A DNA stretch of 64,000 nucleotides from Acidipropionibacterium acidipropionici (GCF_001441165.1 NZ_CP013126.1:434001-498000), one strand, 5' to 3'. Positions 24,506-33,874 are shown, counted from the first letter of the stretch. Notes: generated from the letters alone by a model not told the origin. Translations and numbers: made by a program.

Positions 24506-25546
24506 TCAGGAGGAGCGCACAGGCCCGGAGGACTCGCGCACGACCACCGAGGTGGGAATGATGACGGGACCGGCGGGGCCCTCGGGGCTCCTGCCGTTGA
24601 TCTCGTCGAGCAGTCTGGCCACGGCCCGCCGGCCCACCTCCTCGAAGTCCTGGTGGACGGTGGTGAGCGGGGGCCAGAAGGAGGCGGACTCCGGGATGTC
24701 GTCGAAGCCCACGACGCTGATGTCCTCGGGCACCCGCCGCCCGGCCTCGTGGAGGGCCCTCAGCACGCCCAGGGCCATCTGGTCATTGGCGACGACGACG
24801 GCGGTGATGTCCGGATCCCGGGCCAGCTCGCGTCCGGCGACGTAACCGTCCTCCGGCGTCCAGTCCCCCCGGATCACCGGCGGCATCGTCAGGCCCGCGG
24901 AGGCCAGGGCCTCGGCCCACACCTGTTCGCGCTGACGCCCCGGGTAGGAGTCGGTGGGGCCGCCGATGAAGCGGAACTCGCGGTGCCCCAGGGCGAGCAG
25001 GTGCTCGATGAGGGCCCGGCTGCCGCCCTTCTGGTCGTTGTCGACGTAGGGGAAGTCGCCGGTGGCAGCGCCGGAGGAGACCACCACGACGGGCAGCCCC
25101 GGCGGGATGGTCAGTTCGGTCGAGTCGGTCATCGGGATCTCGATGAGGGGGATGACGCCGTCGACGGCCTGGTCCAGCAGCTCGTCGAAGGCGTGCAGGA
25201 TGTCTGGCCGGGTGGGCCGGGCCACCGGCACGAGGGTCACCGAGAAGCCCTGTTCCCCGGCGGCGTTGACGATGGCCGAGAGGGTGCGGACGTTGCCGTG
25301 GGTCTTCAGGTTGAAGGCCGTGACCCCGATGGTCCCGAACTGGCCCGAGCGCAGCGCACGGGCGGCCTTGTTGGGCCGGTAGCCGAGCTCGCGCATGGCG
25401 GCGAGCACCTTGTCCCGGGTGGCGGGCTCCACATTGTCCATCGCATTGGCGACCCGGGAGACGGTCTGTCCCGACACCCCGGCGCGGCGTGCGACGTCGG
25501 CCTGGGAGACTCTTCGGCCGCCGCTCCTGTGCGTCCTTGCATCCAC
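24506..25546 (-). CDS. LacI family transcriptional regulator of the adjacent sugar locus
   Basis: 346 residues. The LacI helix-turn-helix is at about residues 12-35 (VSQADVARRAGVSGQTVSRVANAM), followed by the hinge helix (NKAARALRSGQ). The periplasmic-binding-like sugar domain ends with VVGFDDIPESASFWPPLTTV. Start GTG 25546 has an AGGAGG 6 nt upstream; the frame's farther GTG (25582) lacks one. It is divergent from the sugar ABC genes. A perfect GTGTTGACGTCAACAC operator lies between them, with the central CG typical of LacI sites. The inducer is probably a galactoside, given the GH35 enzyme downstream. Confidence 0.9.
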   Translation of the reverse strand: MDARTHRSGGRRVSQADVARRAGVSGQTVSRVANAMDNVEPATRDKVLAAMRELGYRPNKAARALRSGQFGTIGVTAFNLKTHGNVRTLSAIVNAAGEQGFSVTLVPVARPTRPDILHAFDELLDQAVDGVIPLIEIPMTDSTELTIPPGLPVVVVSSGAATGDFPYVDNDQKGGSRALIEHLLALGHREFRFIGGPTDSYPGRQREQVWAEALASAGLTMPPVIRGDWTPEDGYVAGRELARDPDITAVVVANDQMALGVLRALHEAGRRVPEDISVVGFDDIPESASFWPPLTTVHQDFEEVGRRAVARLLDEINGRSPEGPAGPVIIPTSVVVRESSGPVRSS

Positions 25547-25591
25547 GTCAAACCTCCTGGTGTGCGGCTCCCCGATTCTCACAGGCCCGGG

Positions 25592-25607
25592 GTGTTGACG
25601 TCAACAC
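25592..25607. promoter_or_regulatory. LacI-type operator O1, perfect 16-bp palindrome
   Basis: GTGTTGACGTCAACAC is fully symmetric, with the central CG typical of LacI-family sites. It lies between the divergent lacI-type gene and the sugar importer operon. Confidence 0.75.
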
Positions 25608-25627
25608 ATGAGTACGCCTAGAGTTCA

Positions 25628-25641
25628 TGGCGACGTCAACA
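25628..25641. promoter_or_regulatory. LacI-type operator O2
   Basis: TGGCGACGTCAACA matches 12 of 14 positions of the O1 core. Its centre lies 35 bp from O1, about 31 bp before the permease ATG. Two sites at this distance could bind two repressor dimers or one looped tetramer. Confidence 0.55.
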
Positions 25642-25665
25642 TCAACGATGATCAGTGAGGGACGC

Positions 25666-26601
25666 ATGGCTTCAATGACGGTAGCCGCAGCTCCACCCGA
25701 TGGTGGGGGCAGCGACGCGGAACAGGCGCTCCGCAAGGACCGCAGACGCTGGACGGGATGGCTGTTCATCATCCCCTTCCTGCTGGTCTTCGCGGCCTTC
25801 CTCGTCGCGCCGCTCGTCTACTCGGTCTACCTGAGCCTCTTCCAGGACAGGCTGATCGGCGGCACCTCCTTCGTCGGACTGGACAACTACAAGGCGGTCT
25901 TCACCGACGCGAAGTTCTGGTCGGCACTGCGCCGGGTGGCGATCTTCCTGCTCGTCCAGGTGCCCATCATGACGGTGCTGGCCCTGATCGCCGCCCTGGG
26001 CATCGACTCGGGCCGGCTCAGGGGATCGGGCTCCTACCGGATCCTGCTCTTCCTGCCCTACGCCGTCCCCGGCGTCGTCGCGACCCTCATCTGGGGCTTC
26101 ATGTACGGCGACAAGTTCGGCCTCACGGCGTCGGTCAACGACCTGCTGGGCACCCACCTCGCACCACTGGCCTCCAGCTGGATCCTGCTGTCGATCGGCA
26201 ACATCGTCACCTGGGAGTTCATGGGCTACAACATGCTCATCTTCTACTCCTCGCTGAAGGTGATCCCGACCGAGCTCTACGAGGCCGCCGAGGTGGACGG
26301 CGCCGGAGCGATGTCGATCGTCCGGTACATCAAGCTCCCGGCGCTGCGAGGCTCGATCGTCATCTCGATCATCTTCTCGATCATCGGCAGCTTCCAGCTG
26401 TTCAACGAACCGAACCTGCTGCAGCCGCTGGCTCCCAACGCCATCACGACGAACTTCACGCCGAACCTGTACGCCTACAACCTGTCGTTCGCGGGCCAGC
26501 AGATCAACTACGCCGCCACCGTCGCCATCGTGATGGGCGTCATCACCGCGGTCATCGCCTACGTCGTGCAGCTGCGCGGCTCCCGGAAGGAGGTCATGTG
26601 A
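25666..26601 (+). CDS. sugar ABC transporter permease (first subunit, MalF-like)
   Basis: 311 residues with six membrane helices after a basic N-terminus (RKDRRRWTGWLFIIPFLL). The EAA loop that docks the ATPase is visible as YEAAEVDGAGAMSIVRYIKLPAL. It belongs to the CUT1 carbohydrate uptake family. ATG 25666 follows a GAGGGA site closely (3 nt). The alternatives are the frame start at 25627, which would overlap operator O2, and ATG 25675. Its stop overlaps the next start by one base. Confidence 0.88.
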   Translation: MASMTVAAAPPDGGGSDAEQALRKDRRRWTGWLFIIPFLLVFAAFLVAPLVYSVYLSLFQDRLIGGTSFVGLDNYKAVFTDAKFWSALRRVAIFLLVQVPIMTVLALIAALGIDSGRLRGSGSYRILLFLPYAVPGVVATLIWGFMYGDKFGLTASVNDLLGTHLAPLASSWILLSIGNIVTWEFMGYNMLIFYSSLKVIPTELYEAAEVDGAGAMSIVRYIKLPALRGSIVISIIFSIIGSFQLFNEPNLLQPLAPNAITTNFTPNLYAYNLSFAGQQINYAATVAIVMGVITAVIAYVVQLRGSRKEVM

Positions 26602-27485
26602 TGAGCGCCTCCAACCCGACGCGCCACCTGGCCCGCGATCCTCGCCAGCGTCACTCCGTCATCCTGACCGTCGCGATCCTGCTCTTCACCGTCTACTCGC
26701 TCGTCCCGCTGCTGTGGCTCATCATCAACGCCACCAAGACCCAGGGAGCCCTGTTCAGCTCCTTCGGGCTGTGGTTCAGCGGCGACTTCTCGCTGTGGAG
26801 CAATATCGTCGGCACCTTCACCTACGACAACGGGATCTTCCTGCACTGGTTGTTCAACACCCTGCTCTACGTGGTCGTCGGTGCCGGCGGGGCGACGATC
26901 CTGGCTACCCTCGGCGGCTACGGCCTGGCCAAGTACAACTTCCCCGGACGCCGCGGCGTCTTCGCCGTCGTGCTGGGCGCAGTCGCCGTGCCGGGTGCGG
27001 CCGTGGCGGTGCCCACCTTCCTGATGTTCAGCAAGCTCGGGCTCACCAACACCCCGTGGGCGGTCATCCTGCCCTCCCTCATCAGCCCCTTCGGGCTGTA
27101 CCTGGTCTGGACCTTCGCCACCGACGCCGTGCCCACCGAGATCCTCGAGGCCGCGCGCATCGACGGCGCCGGTGAGTTCCGCACCTTCTTCACCATCTCC
27201 CTGAAGCTCCTGGGGCCCGGCATCGTCACTGTGGCGCTGTTCGCGATCGTCGCCACCTGGAACAACTACTTCCTGCCGTTGATCATGATCAACGACCCGA
27301 AGTGGTATCCGCTGACGGTGGGCCTGAGCCAGTGGACCGCACAGGCCACCGGTGCCGCGGCGCAGCCGATCTACAACTTGGTGATCGCCGGGGCCCTCCT
27401 CACGATTCTGCCGATCGTCATCATCTTCCTGCTCCTGCAGCGCTACTGGCAGTCCGGCCTGACCGCCGGAAGCGTCAAGGGGTGA
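26601..27485 (+). CDS. sugar ABC transporter permease (second subunit, MalG-like)
   Basis: 294 residues, six membrane helices. The EAA loop reads LEAARIDGAGEFRTFFTISLKLL, and the C-terminus ends with RYWQSGLTAGSVKG, a common CUT1 ending. It starts in a TGATG overlap with the first permease, behind a GGAGG-type site in the upstream gene. It forms the heterodimeric membrane channel with the first subunit. No ATP-binding gene is present in this operon, so a shared ATPase of the MsiK type, encoded elsewhere, is expected (inference from other actinobacteria). Confidence 0.9.
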   Translation: MSASNPTRHLARDPRQRHSVILTVAILLFTVYSLVPLLWLIINATKTQGALFSSFGLWFSGDFSLWSNIVGTFTYDNGIFLHWLFNTLLYVVVGAGGATILATLGGYGLAKYNFPGRRGVFAVVLGAVAVPGAAVAVPTFLMFSKLGLTNTPWAVILPSLISPFGLYLVWTFATDAVPTEILEAARIDGAGEFRTFFTISLKLLGPGIVTVALFAIVATWNNYFLPLIMINDPKWYPLTVGLSQWTAQATGAAAQPIYNLVIAGALLTILPIVIIFLLLQRYWQSGLTAGSVKG

Positions 27486-27577
27486 TGACGCCCCGCAGAC
27501 CGGATCGCCACTGAACCGCCCATTGACCCCTGTTTCCCAAGAACCCGACCATCTCGATCCAACGAAGGAATCCTGAC

Positions 27578-28936
27578 ATGAGCAGATACCTCACCACCCG
27601 CCGCGGCTTCCTCGCCGGCCTGGGCGCCGTCGCCGTGGGCGCCGGCCTGGCAGCCTGCGGAGGCTCCGGCTCCGGCTCCGGCAGCTCCTCGGCCAAGGCC
27701 ACCGGGAACGCCGATGCCGTCGACGCGGCCCTCAAGAAGGGCGGCACCATCACCTACTGGTCCTGGACCCCGTCGGGCAAGGACCAGGTGGCCGCCTTCA
27801 TGAAGAAGTACCCCAACGTGACGGTCAAGCTCGTCAACCCGGGCACCGCCGCCACCACCTACACCAAGCTGCAGAACGCCATCACCGCCAAGTCCGGTGT
27901 GCCCGATGTCTGCCAGATCGAGTACTACGCGCTCGCCCAGTTCGCGCTGCCCGGCGCCCTGTACGACCTCAACCAGGTCGGCTTCGGCAGCTTCAAGACC
28001 GACTACTCGACCGGCCCGTGGGGATCGGTCAACCAGAACAACAAGCTCATCGGCCTGCCGCAGGACTCGGGCCCGATGGCGATGTTCTACAACAAGGAGG
28101 TCTTCGACAAGCACAAGCTCACCGTGCCCAAGACCTGGGACGAGTACGTCGAGGTCGCCGAGAAGCTGCACGCGGCCGATCCGAAGGCCTGGATCACCTC
28201 GGACTCCGGCGACGCCGGCTTCACCACCTCGATGATCTGGCAGGCCGGCGGCAAGCCCTTCAAGGCCAGCGGCACCGACGTCACCATCAACCTGGCCGAC
28301 GAGGGCACCAAGAAGTGGACCGCGGTGTGGAACAAGCTCGTCGAGGGAAAGCTCCTCTCCCAGATCGCCGGATGGTCGGACGAGTGGTTCCAGGGACTGG
28401 GCAACGGCACCCTGGCCACCCTTCTCAGCGGCGCCTGGATGCCCGGCAACTTCATCGCCTCGGTGGCCGCCGGCAAGGGCAAGTGGCGGGTCGCCCCGAT
28501 GCCGACCTATGACGGCACCGCGGTCAACGCCGAGAACGGCGGATCGGCCCAGTGCGTGATGGCCCAGAGCCAGAACTCCGCCCTGGCGGCCGGATTCCTG
28601 CGCTGGCTCAACCACGAGCAGGAGAGCATCGACATCTTCATGAAGAGTGGCGGCTTCCCGTCGACCACCAAGGACCTGCAGAGCTCCGACTTCCTCAGTG
28701 ACGCGCCGGAGTACTTCGGCGGGCAGAAGATCAACGAGGTGCTCGCCGCGGGCGCCAAGAACGTTCGCTCCGGATGGCAGTACCTGCCCTACCAGGTGTA
28801 CGGCAACAGCGTCTTCGCCGACACCGTCGGCCAGTCGTACGCCAAGTTCACCAGCCTGGACACCGGCCTGGCGAACTGGCAGAAGGCCCTGGTCGAGTAC
28901 GGCAACAAGCAGGGCTTCACCGTCAAGACGGCGTGA
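27578..28936 (+). CDS. sugar-binding lipoprotein of an ABC importer
   Basis: 452 residues, family 1 extracellular solute-binding protein. The signal peptide has a twin-arginine motif (TTRRGFLAG, residues 6-14) and a lipobox LAAC with Cys27 as the lipidation site. It is thus exported by Tat and anchored outside the membrane. A Gly/Ser linker follows, then the binding domain, with TYWSWTPSGKDQVAAFMKKYP and QDSGPMAMFYNKEVFDKH. The latter two segments are typical of CUT1 binding proteins. An AAGGA site precedes the ATG. It delivers an oligosaccharide, probably a galactoside, to the two permeases. Confidence 0.9.
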   Translation: MSRYLTTRRGFLAGLGAVAVGAGLAACGGSGSGSGSSSAKATGNADAVDAALKKGGTITYWSWTPSGKDQVAAFMKKYPNVTVKLVNPGTAATTYTKLQNAITAKSGVPDVCQIEYYALAQFALPGALYDLNQVGFGSFKTDYSTGPWGSVNQNNKLIGLPQDSGPMAMFYNKEVFDKHKLTVPKTWDEYVEVAEKLHAADPKAWITSDSGDAGFTTSMIWQAGGKPFKASGTDVTINLADEGTKKWTAVWNKLVEGKLLSQIAGWSDEWFQGLGNGTLATLLSGAWMPGNFIASVAAGKGKWRVAPMPTYDGTAVNAENGGSAQCVMAQSQNSALAAGFLRWLNHEQESIDIFMKSGGFPSTTKDLQSSDFLSDAPEYFGGQKINEVLAAGAKNVRSGWQYLPYQVYGNSVFADTVGQSYAKFTSLDTGLANWQKALVEYGNKQGFTVKTA

Positions 28937-28955
28937 CCTCAGCTGGCCCCGATCG

Positions 28956-29010
28956 CTCCCGGCGCGCCATGATCCGGCACCACTGGTGCCCGGACGCGGC
29001 GTGCCGGGAG
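28956..29010 (+). terminator. intercistronic hairpin between binding protein and beta-galactosidase genes
   Basis: Arms CTCCCGGCGCGCC / GGCGTGCCGGGAG (13 bp with one G-T pair) surround a second small palindrome, GGCACCA-C-TGGTGCC. There is no T-tract. It would stabilise the upstream mRNA or reduce read-through, making the binding protein more abundant than the enzyme. Confidence 0.5.
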
Positions 29011-29069
29011 TGAATGGGGCTGCCCGGATCAGCCGGCCGATTCGCAAGGACACCCCCTCAAGGACATCG

Positions 29070-30845
29070 ATGACCACCTTCACCATCGGCGAGCACGACT
29101 TCCTGCTCGACGGCCGTCCCCACCGCATCCTCTCCGGTGCGATCCACTACTTTCGGATCCATCCCGACCAGTGGGCCGACCGGATCCACAAGGCGCGCCT
29201 CATGGGGCTCAACACCATCGAGACCTATGTGGCGTGGAATGCTCACGAGCCGGTGGAGGGGCAGTGGTCCTGGGAGGGCGGGCTGGATTTGGCGGCCTTC
29301 CTGAAGGCGGTGGCCGACGAGGGTATGCACGCCATCGTGAGGCCGGCCCCCTATATCTGCGCCGAATGGGACAACGGGGGGCTGCCGGCCTGGCTCTTCG
29401 GGGAGAAGGCCGCCGGGGTGCGCCGCGACGAGCCCGTCTTCATGGCTGCGGTCCAGGCCTATCTGCGGCGGGTCTACGAGGTGATCGAGCCCCTTCAGAT
29501 CCACCACGGCGGTCCGGTGATCCTGGTCCAGATCGAGAACGAGTACGGCGCCTACGGCAGCGATCCCGAGTACCTGCGCAAGCTCGTCGACATCACCTCC
29601 TCGGCAGGCATCACCGTGCCGTTGACGACGGTGGACCAGCCCGAGGACGGCATGCTCGCCGCGGGCTCGCTGCCCGGGCTGCTGCGCACCGGGTCCTTCG
29701 GGTCCCGCTCGCCCGAGCGCCTGGCCACCCTGCGTCGCCACCAGCCCACCGGCCCGCTGATGTGCATGGAGTACTGGAACGGCTGGTTCGACGACTGGGG
29801 GACCCCCCACCACACCACGGACGCCGAGGCCTCCGCCGCCGATCTGGACGCACTACTGGGCAGCGGCGCCTCGGTGAACCTCTACATGCTCTGCGGGGGC
29901 ACCAACTTCGGGCTCACCAACGGGGCCAACGACAAGGGCACCTACGAACCCATCGTCACCAGTTACGACTACGACGCCCCGCTGGACGAGGCCGGCCACC
30001 CGACCGCCAAGTACTGGGCCTTCCGGGAGGTGATCGGGCGGTACACCGAGCTCCCCGGCGAGGTGCCCCCGGGCTCCTCCCCCGCCCCGGTGCTCGATTC
30101 GCCGTTCTCGGCCGGGATCGATCTGCTCGACGCCGTCGAGGCCTCCGGCACCTGGGCCCGGCGCGACCATCTTCCGACCATGGACGAGATGGGCCAGTTC
30201 CGGGGGCAGGCCGTCTACCGCACGCGGATCGAACCGCGGGCCGACGCCGAGCTGTCGGTCGCCGAGGTCCGGGACCGGGCCCTCGTCCTGATCGACGGGA
30301 GTCTCGTCGGGGCCCTCGACCGGGCCCGCAAGGTCTGCTCGGTGGCCCTTCCGGCCGGGTCCCACGAGCTGACCCTGCTCGTCGAGGACCAGGGCCGGGT
30401 CGACTACGGGCCGCGCCTCGGGGAGCCCAAGGGTCTCATCGGCCCGGCCGTGCTGCGCCCCGGCGGGGCGGGCGAACCTGTTGAGATCACCGACTGGAGC
30501 TACCTGCCGGTGCCCGGGGATCCCCGCCCCCTGCTGAGCGGCGAGCCGGTCTGCGGCCGTGCGGCCCGCGACGGACGTCCCGTGCTGCGACGCGGCGAGC
30601 TGGCCGTCGCCGAGCCCGCCGACCTGTTCCTGGACACCGGAGGATGGGGAGCCGGGGTCGTGTGGTTCAACGAGGTGTGCCTGGGCAGGTTCTGGGATCT
30701 CGGCCCCCAGCGGACGCTGTACGTGCCGTCCCCGCTGGTGCGCACCGGGCCCAACGACGTCGTCGTGCTGGATCTGCACCCTCGTGCCGGCGCCCGGATC
30801 GCCACCCTCGCCGAGCCGATCCTGGATTCCCCCATCGCAGGCTGA
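29070..30845 (+). CDS. beta-galactosidase, glycoside hydrolase family 35
   Basis: 591 residues. An N-terminal TIM barrel (about 1-330) starts with the GH35 signature FLLDGRPHRILSGAIHYFR. The acid/base is E158 in VQIENEYGAYG, and the nucleophile is E234 in CMEYWNGWFD. Two jelly-roll-like domains make up the rest, including a GxWGxGxVWFNE-type sheet near the C-terminus. There is no signal peptide, so it acts in the cytoplasm on imported galactosides. An AAGGA lies 5 nt before ATG 29070; longer open frames upstream overlap the binding-protein gene. Its stop is only 3 bp from the convergent dehydrogenase stop. Confidence 0.92.
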   Translation: MTTFTIGEHDFLLDGRPHRILSGAIHYFRIHPDQWADRIHKARLMGLNTIETYVAWNAHEPVEGQWSWEGGLDLAAFLKAVADEGMHAIVRPAPYICAEWDNGGLPAWLFGEKAAGVRRDEPVFMAAVQAYLRRVYEVIEPLQIHHGGPVILVQIENEYGAYGSDPEYLRKLVDITSSAGITVPLTTVDQPEDGMLAAGSLPGLLRTGSFGSRSPERLATLRRHQPTGPLMCMEYWNGWFDDWGTPHHTTDAEASAADLDALLGSGASVNLYMLCGGTNFGLTNGANDKGTYEPIVTSYDYDAPLDEAGHPTAKYWAFREVIGRYTELPGEVPPGSSPAPVLDSPFSAGIDLLDAVEASGTWARRDHLPTMDEMGQFRGQAVYRTRIEPRADAELSVAEVRDRALVLIDGSLVGALDRARKVCSVALPAGSHELTLLVEDQGRVDYGPRLGEPKGLIGPAVLRPGGAGEPVEITDWSYLPVPGDPRPLLSGEPVCGRAARDGRPVLRRGELAVAEPADLFLDTGGWGAGVVWFNEVCLGRFWDLGPQRTLYVPSPLVRTGPNDVVVLDLHPRAGARIATLAEPILDSPIAG

Positions 30846-30848
30846 GGA

Positions 30849-31991
30849 TCACATCGAGGAGTCGATGATCTCGACGACCTCGTCATGGGTGAGGACGATG
30901 GGGTTGCCCTTCATGGAGGAGGCGCGCAGCGCGGCGTCCGCGGCCTCGTCGATCTGGGAGCGCTGCAGTCCGAGCGCCTCGAGTCCGGGCACCTGGAGGT
31001 CGGAGACGATGTCGGCGATCCATTCCACGCCATCGGCCGCCCTGGCGTCATGGCGGCCGGTGAGGATCCGGGCCGCGCGGTCGTACTTACGCAGCGCGGG
31101 GTTGTCGAAGTCCCGGCGGATCATGGATTCGACATTGACCCGGGTGGCGGCGGCCAGCACGGCGGCGCAGATGTCTCCGTGGGCGCCCCCGGTCATCCCG
31201 CCCAGCGGGGCGGCCAGGCCGTGAGCGGCGCCGAGCTTGGCGTTGGCGAGGCTGATTCCGCCGAACAGCGAGCACAGGCTCATGTCGGTGCGGGCCTCGA
31301 CGTCGGTGCCGTCCAACCAGGCGCGCCGCAGCCCGGAGGCGGCCCGGCGCATCCCCTCAGCAGCCAGCTGGTCGGTGAGCACGTTCGCCTTGACCGAGAC
31401 GTAGGGCTCCAGGCACTGGGTGAGGGCGTCGAAACCGGAGGCGGCGGTGACCGAGGGCGGGGTGTCGATCGTCAGTTCCGGGTCGATCAGGGCGATGTCG
31501 GGGATCATCGCCGGTGAGCGCAGGCTGGCCTTGATGCCGTGCTCGGGGGAGATGATCGGGGAGTTGGCGGTGACCTCGGCACCGGCGCCGGCGGTGGTCG
31601 GGCAGGCCACCACCGGGATGGAACGGGATTCCAGCGGGACACCTCGTCCGACGACCTCGATGTGGTCGAGGACCGATCCCTCGTTGCGGGCGAGGATCCC
31701 GACGGACTTGGCGGTGTCGATGGCCGATCCGCCGCCCACCGCGACGATGACGTCGGGGCCGAACTCGCGGGCGGTGGCCACGGCGTCCTCCACCTGCGGG
31801 ATGGTGGGTTCTCCGTGGCTGAGCACCCGCACCCGGTCGGATCCCAGGGCCTCAAGGCCCGGCAGGTCGGCGGCGTGGCTGCCGGTCACCAGCATCACGC
31901 GGGGCCCGAATCCGGCGACCAGGCCGGGCAGCTCCTTGGATCTCCCGGCACCGAAGACGATGCGGCCAGCGGTCGCGAAGTTGAACTCCAT
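30849..31991 (-). CDS. iron-containing alcohol dehydrogenase family protein
   Basis: 380 residues. An N-terminal NAD-binding part carries GGGSAIDTAKSVGIL, and TTAGAGAEVTANSPI follows. The C-terminal metal-binding half contains FDALTQCLEPYVS, AAHGLAAPLGG and GAHGDICA. In many family members the first of these reads DALTH, where the His binds iron; here it is Gln. A subgroup of the family shares this change, so metal choice may differ. ATG 31991 has a GAGGAAG site; the frame's upstream codons are not conserved. The substrate is unknown, and fermentative aldehyde reduction is a fair guess. Confidence 0.88.
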   Translation of the reverse strand: MEFNFATAGRIVFGAGRSKELPGLVAGFGPRVMLVTGSHAADLPGLEALGSDRVRVLSHGEPTIPQVEDAVATAREFGPDVIVAVGGGSAIDTAKSVGILARNEGSVLDHIEVVGRGVPLESRSIPVVACPTTAGAGAEVTANSPIISPEHGIKASLRSPAMIPDIALIDPELTIDTPPSVTAASGFDALTQCLEPYVSVKANVLTDQLAAEGMRRAASGLRRAWLDGTDVEARTDMSLCSLFGGISLANAKLGAAHGLAAPLGGMTGGAHGDICAAVLAAATRVNVESMIRRDFDNPALRKYDRAARILTGRHDARAADGVEWIADIVSDLQVPGLEALGLQRSQIDEAADAALRASSMKGNPIVLTHDEVVEIIDSSM

Positions 31992-32060
31992 CGGTCTTCC
32001 TCTCACACAGCCTTGTCGGTCACCGCCCATCATGCCCTGATCCGGCCGGGCCCTGATCGG

Positions 32061-32136
32061 ATAGCGAGTTCTGCCATGTCAGCAGCCCCGGACCGACTAT
32101 CCACTTCGCGGCCCCCAGATGGCAGTTCTCAGACGG
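32061..32136. repeat. palindromic repeat family 4, copy C (about 76 bp, diverged)
   Basis: Outer arms GAGTTCTGCCAT / ATGGCAGTTCTC, with internal blocks ACTATCCACTTCGCGGCCC that recall the other two copies. It lies between two minus-strand genes, just after the MFS gene. Confidence 0.7.
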
Positions 32137-32144
32137 GGGCGTGG

Positions 32145-33644
32145 TCAGTCACGCTTCTTGAGCCCCATGTGCTCGGCGACCAGGACGACGACGGCGACCG
32201 CGGCGAGGACGGCCAGCCCGCCGGCCGAGCCGCTCCGGGTGCCGTGCTGGAAGGCGGCTGTACCGGAGGTCAGCCCGGACTGCCGGACGGCGACGATGGT
32301 CGACAGCACGGTCATCGACAGGGCCCCGGCGAATTGCTGGCAGGTGTTCATCATCGCGGTCGCATCGGGAGTGAGGTGCTGGGCGACGTGGGCCATTCCG
32401 TGGGTCTGGGTATCGGCGAAGGCCAGCCCGAAGCCGAGCATGAACAGCAGGTACATGGCGGCCAGCAGGAAGAGATTGACCCCCACCCCGAACAGTGCCA
32501 GCAGCACCGCGGCGACCAGTGCGACGACGGCGCCGGTCATGATCGGCACCCGGGCACCGACGTGGTCGAGGATCACGCCACCCAGGGGCGCGAAGGCCGC
32601 CCCCACGACGGCGGCCGGCAGCACCGCGAGGCCGGCCACCAGGGAGGTGTGACCCATCGCCATCTGCGCGTAGGTGGGCAGCACGTAGCCCAGGCCCAGG
32701 GTGATGAACTGCAGGCATGCGAAGGCGACCAGGCTCCAGGCGTAGGTGCCGTCGCGCAGCACGTTGAGATGGATCAGGGGATGCTCGGAGCGGTTGGCGG
32801 CGCGTACGAACAGGGCCAGGCAGACCAGGCCGACGAACGGCAGCCCGATCGCAACCGCCAGGGCCGCGGCCCCCGCCGAGCCCGAGCTCACCAGGGCGCC
32901 GATCCGCTCGATGCCCAGGACGAGGCCCACCAGGCCCAGCGCCAGCAGCACGAGCTGCCCGATGGCCAGGGTCTCCTTGCGGGTGGGGGTGGCCTGCTGG
33001 ATGGAGCGGGTTCCCACGATGAGGGCGATGACCAGCAGGGGGATGTTGAGCCAGAAGATGGGACGCCAGCCGGCCAGGGTGCCGATCGCACCGCCAAGGG
33101 TGGGGCCGAGTGCCGGAGCGATACCGAGGATGAGACCGCCGACGCCCATCAGCATCCCGACCTTGGGGCGGGGAGCCTGCATCATGATGATGCTGAACAT
33201 GAGCGGGGTGGCGATGCCGGTGCCGATGCCCTGGAGGAGCCGGCCGGCCAGTAGCACCGGGTAGGCGGGCGCCATCGCGGCCACCACAGCGCCGGCCATC
33301 ACAGTGACGGCGGCGGTGATGAACAGGGACCGGGCGGTGAAGCGGCGCTGGAGGTATCCCGACAGCGGCATGATCACCGAGACGACGAGCAGGTAGCCGG
33401 TGGTCATCCAGGACACCGCGCTCATGGTGATGCCGAAATCGCTCATCAGGGCGGGGAAGAGGATGTTGACGACGGTCTCCAGCAGCAGGCCGAGGAAGGA
33501 CAGGATGGCAGTGGCGACGATCGAGCCGACGAGCTTCCCGGAGATCTTGTGCCGGGCCCGGCCTGCCGGATCGGTAGAGGCACTGGCCTCGTGTCCGTCC
33601 TCGGGGAGACCGGAGGGGCGATTGTGCTGTGTGTCGACGGACAC
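32145..33644 (-). CDS. MFS multidrug exporter, DHA2-like (14 helices)
   Basis: 499-residue drug:H+ antiporter of the EmrB/QacA type. Family motifs: the helix-1 motif ETVVNILFPALMSDFGIT (motif D1-like), the loop 2-3 segment GYLQRRFTARSLF, and GILLG/antiporter motif C as GIAPALGPTLGGAIG. The membrane segments add up to about 14, with an external loop near the middle. The frame's first ATG (33674) lacks a ribosome-binding site. GTG 33644 is chosen because AGGAAA lies about 7 nt ahead. There is no regulator next to it, and the substrate is unknown. Confidence 0.88.
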   Translation of the reverse strand: MSVDTQHNRPSGLPEDGHEASASTDPAGRARHKISGKLVGSIVATAILSFLGLLLETVVNILFPALMSDFGITMSAVSWMTTGYLLVVSVIMPLSGYLQRRFTARSLFITAAVTVMAGAVVAAMAPAYPVLLAGRLLQGIGTGIATPLMFSIIMMQAPRPKVGMLMGVGGLILGIAPALGPTLGGAIGTLAGWRPIFWLNIPLLVIALIVGTRSIQQATPTRKETLAIGQLVLLALGLVGLVLGIERIGALVSSGSAGAAALAVAIGLPFVGLVCLALFVRAANRSEHPLIHLNVLRDGTYAWSLVAFACLQFITLGLGYVLPTYAQMAMGHTSLVAGLAVLPAAVVGAAFAPLGGVILDHVGARVPIMTGAVVALVAAVLLALFGVGVNLFLLAAMYLLFMLGFGLAFADTQTHGMAHVAQHLTPDATAMMNTCQQFAGALSMTVLSTIVAVRQSGLTSGTAAFQHGTRSGSAGGLAVLAAVAVVVLVAEHMGLKKRD

Positions 33645-33816
33645 TGGAAGTTTCCTTTCGTGGCACGTCGACATGCGCTCAGGGGCACGGCGGGGCTGCG
33701 CCCGACGTGCGTCCTACGTCGGCGTGCGGGCGCAGGTCGAGACTGTAACCTCCTGGTGCCGATCTTCGTAAGTCCGCCCTCAGCGAACACCTTGGCGCAC
33801 TCACCGGCGGAGCGTT

Positions 33817-33874
33817 CACTCCCGACACGCCGTCACGGCGCTCGGCAGTGCCTGGGGACGGCGTGTTGGGAGTG
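33817..33874. repeat. palindromic repeat family 3, copy B
   Basis: Arms CACTCCCGACACGCCGTC / GACGGCGTGTTGGGAGTG, in the same orientation as copies A and C. It lies downstream of the small gene at 33889-34326 and upstream of the MFS gene. Confidence 0.85.
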
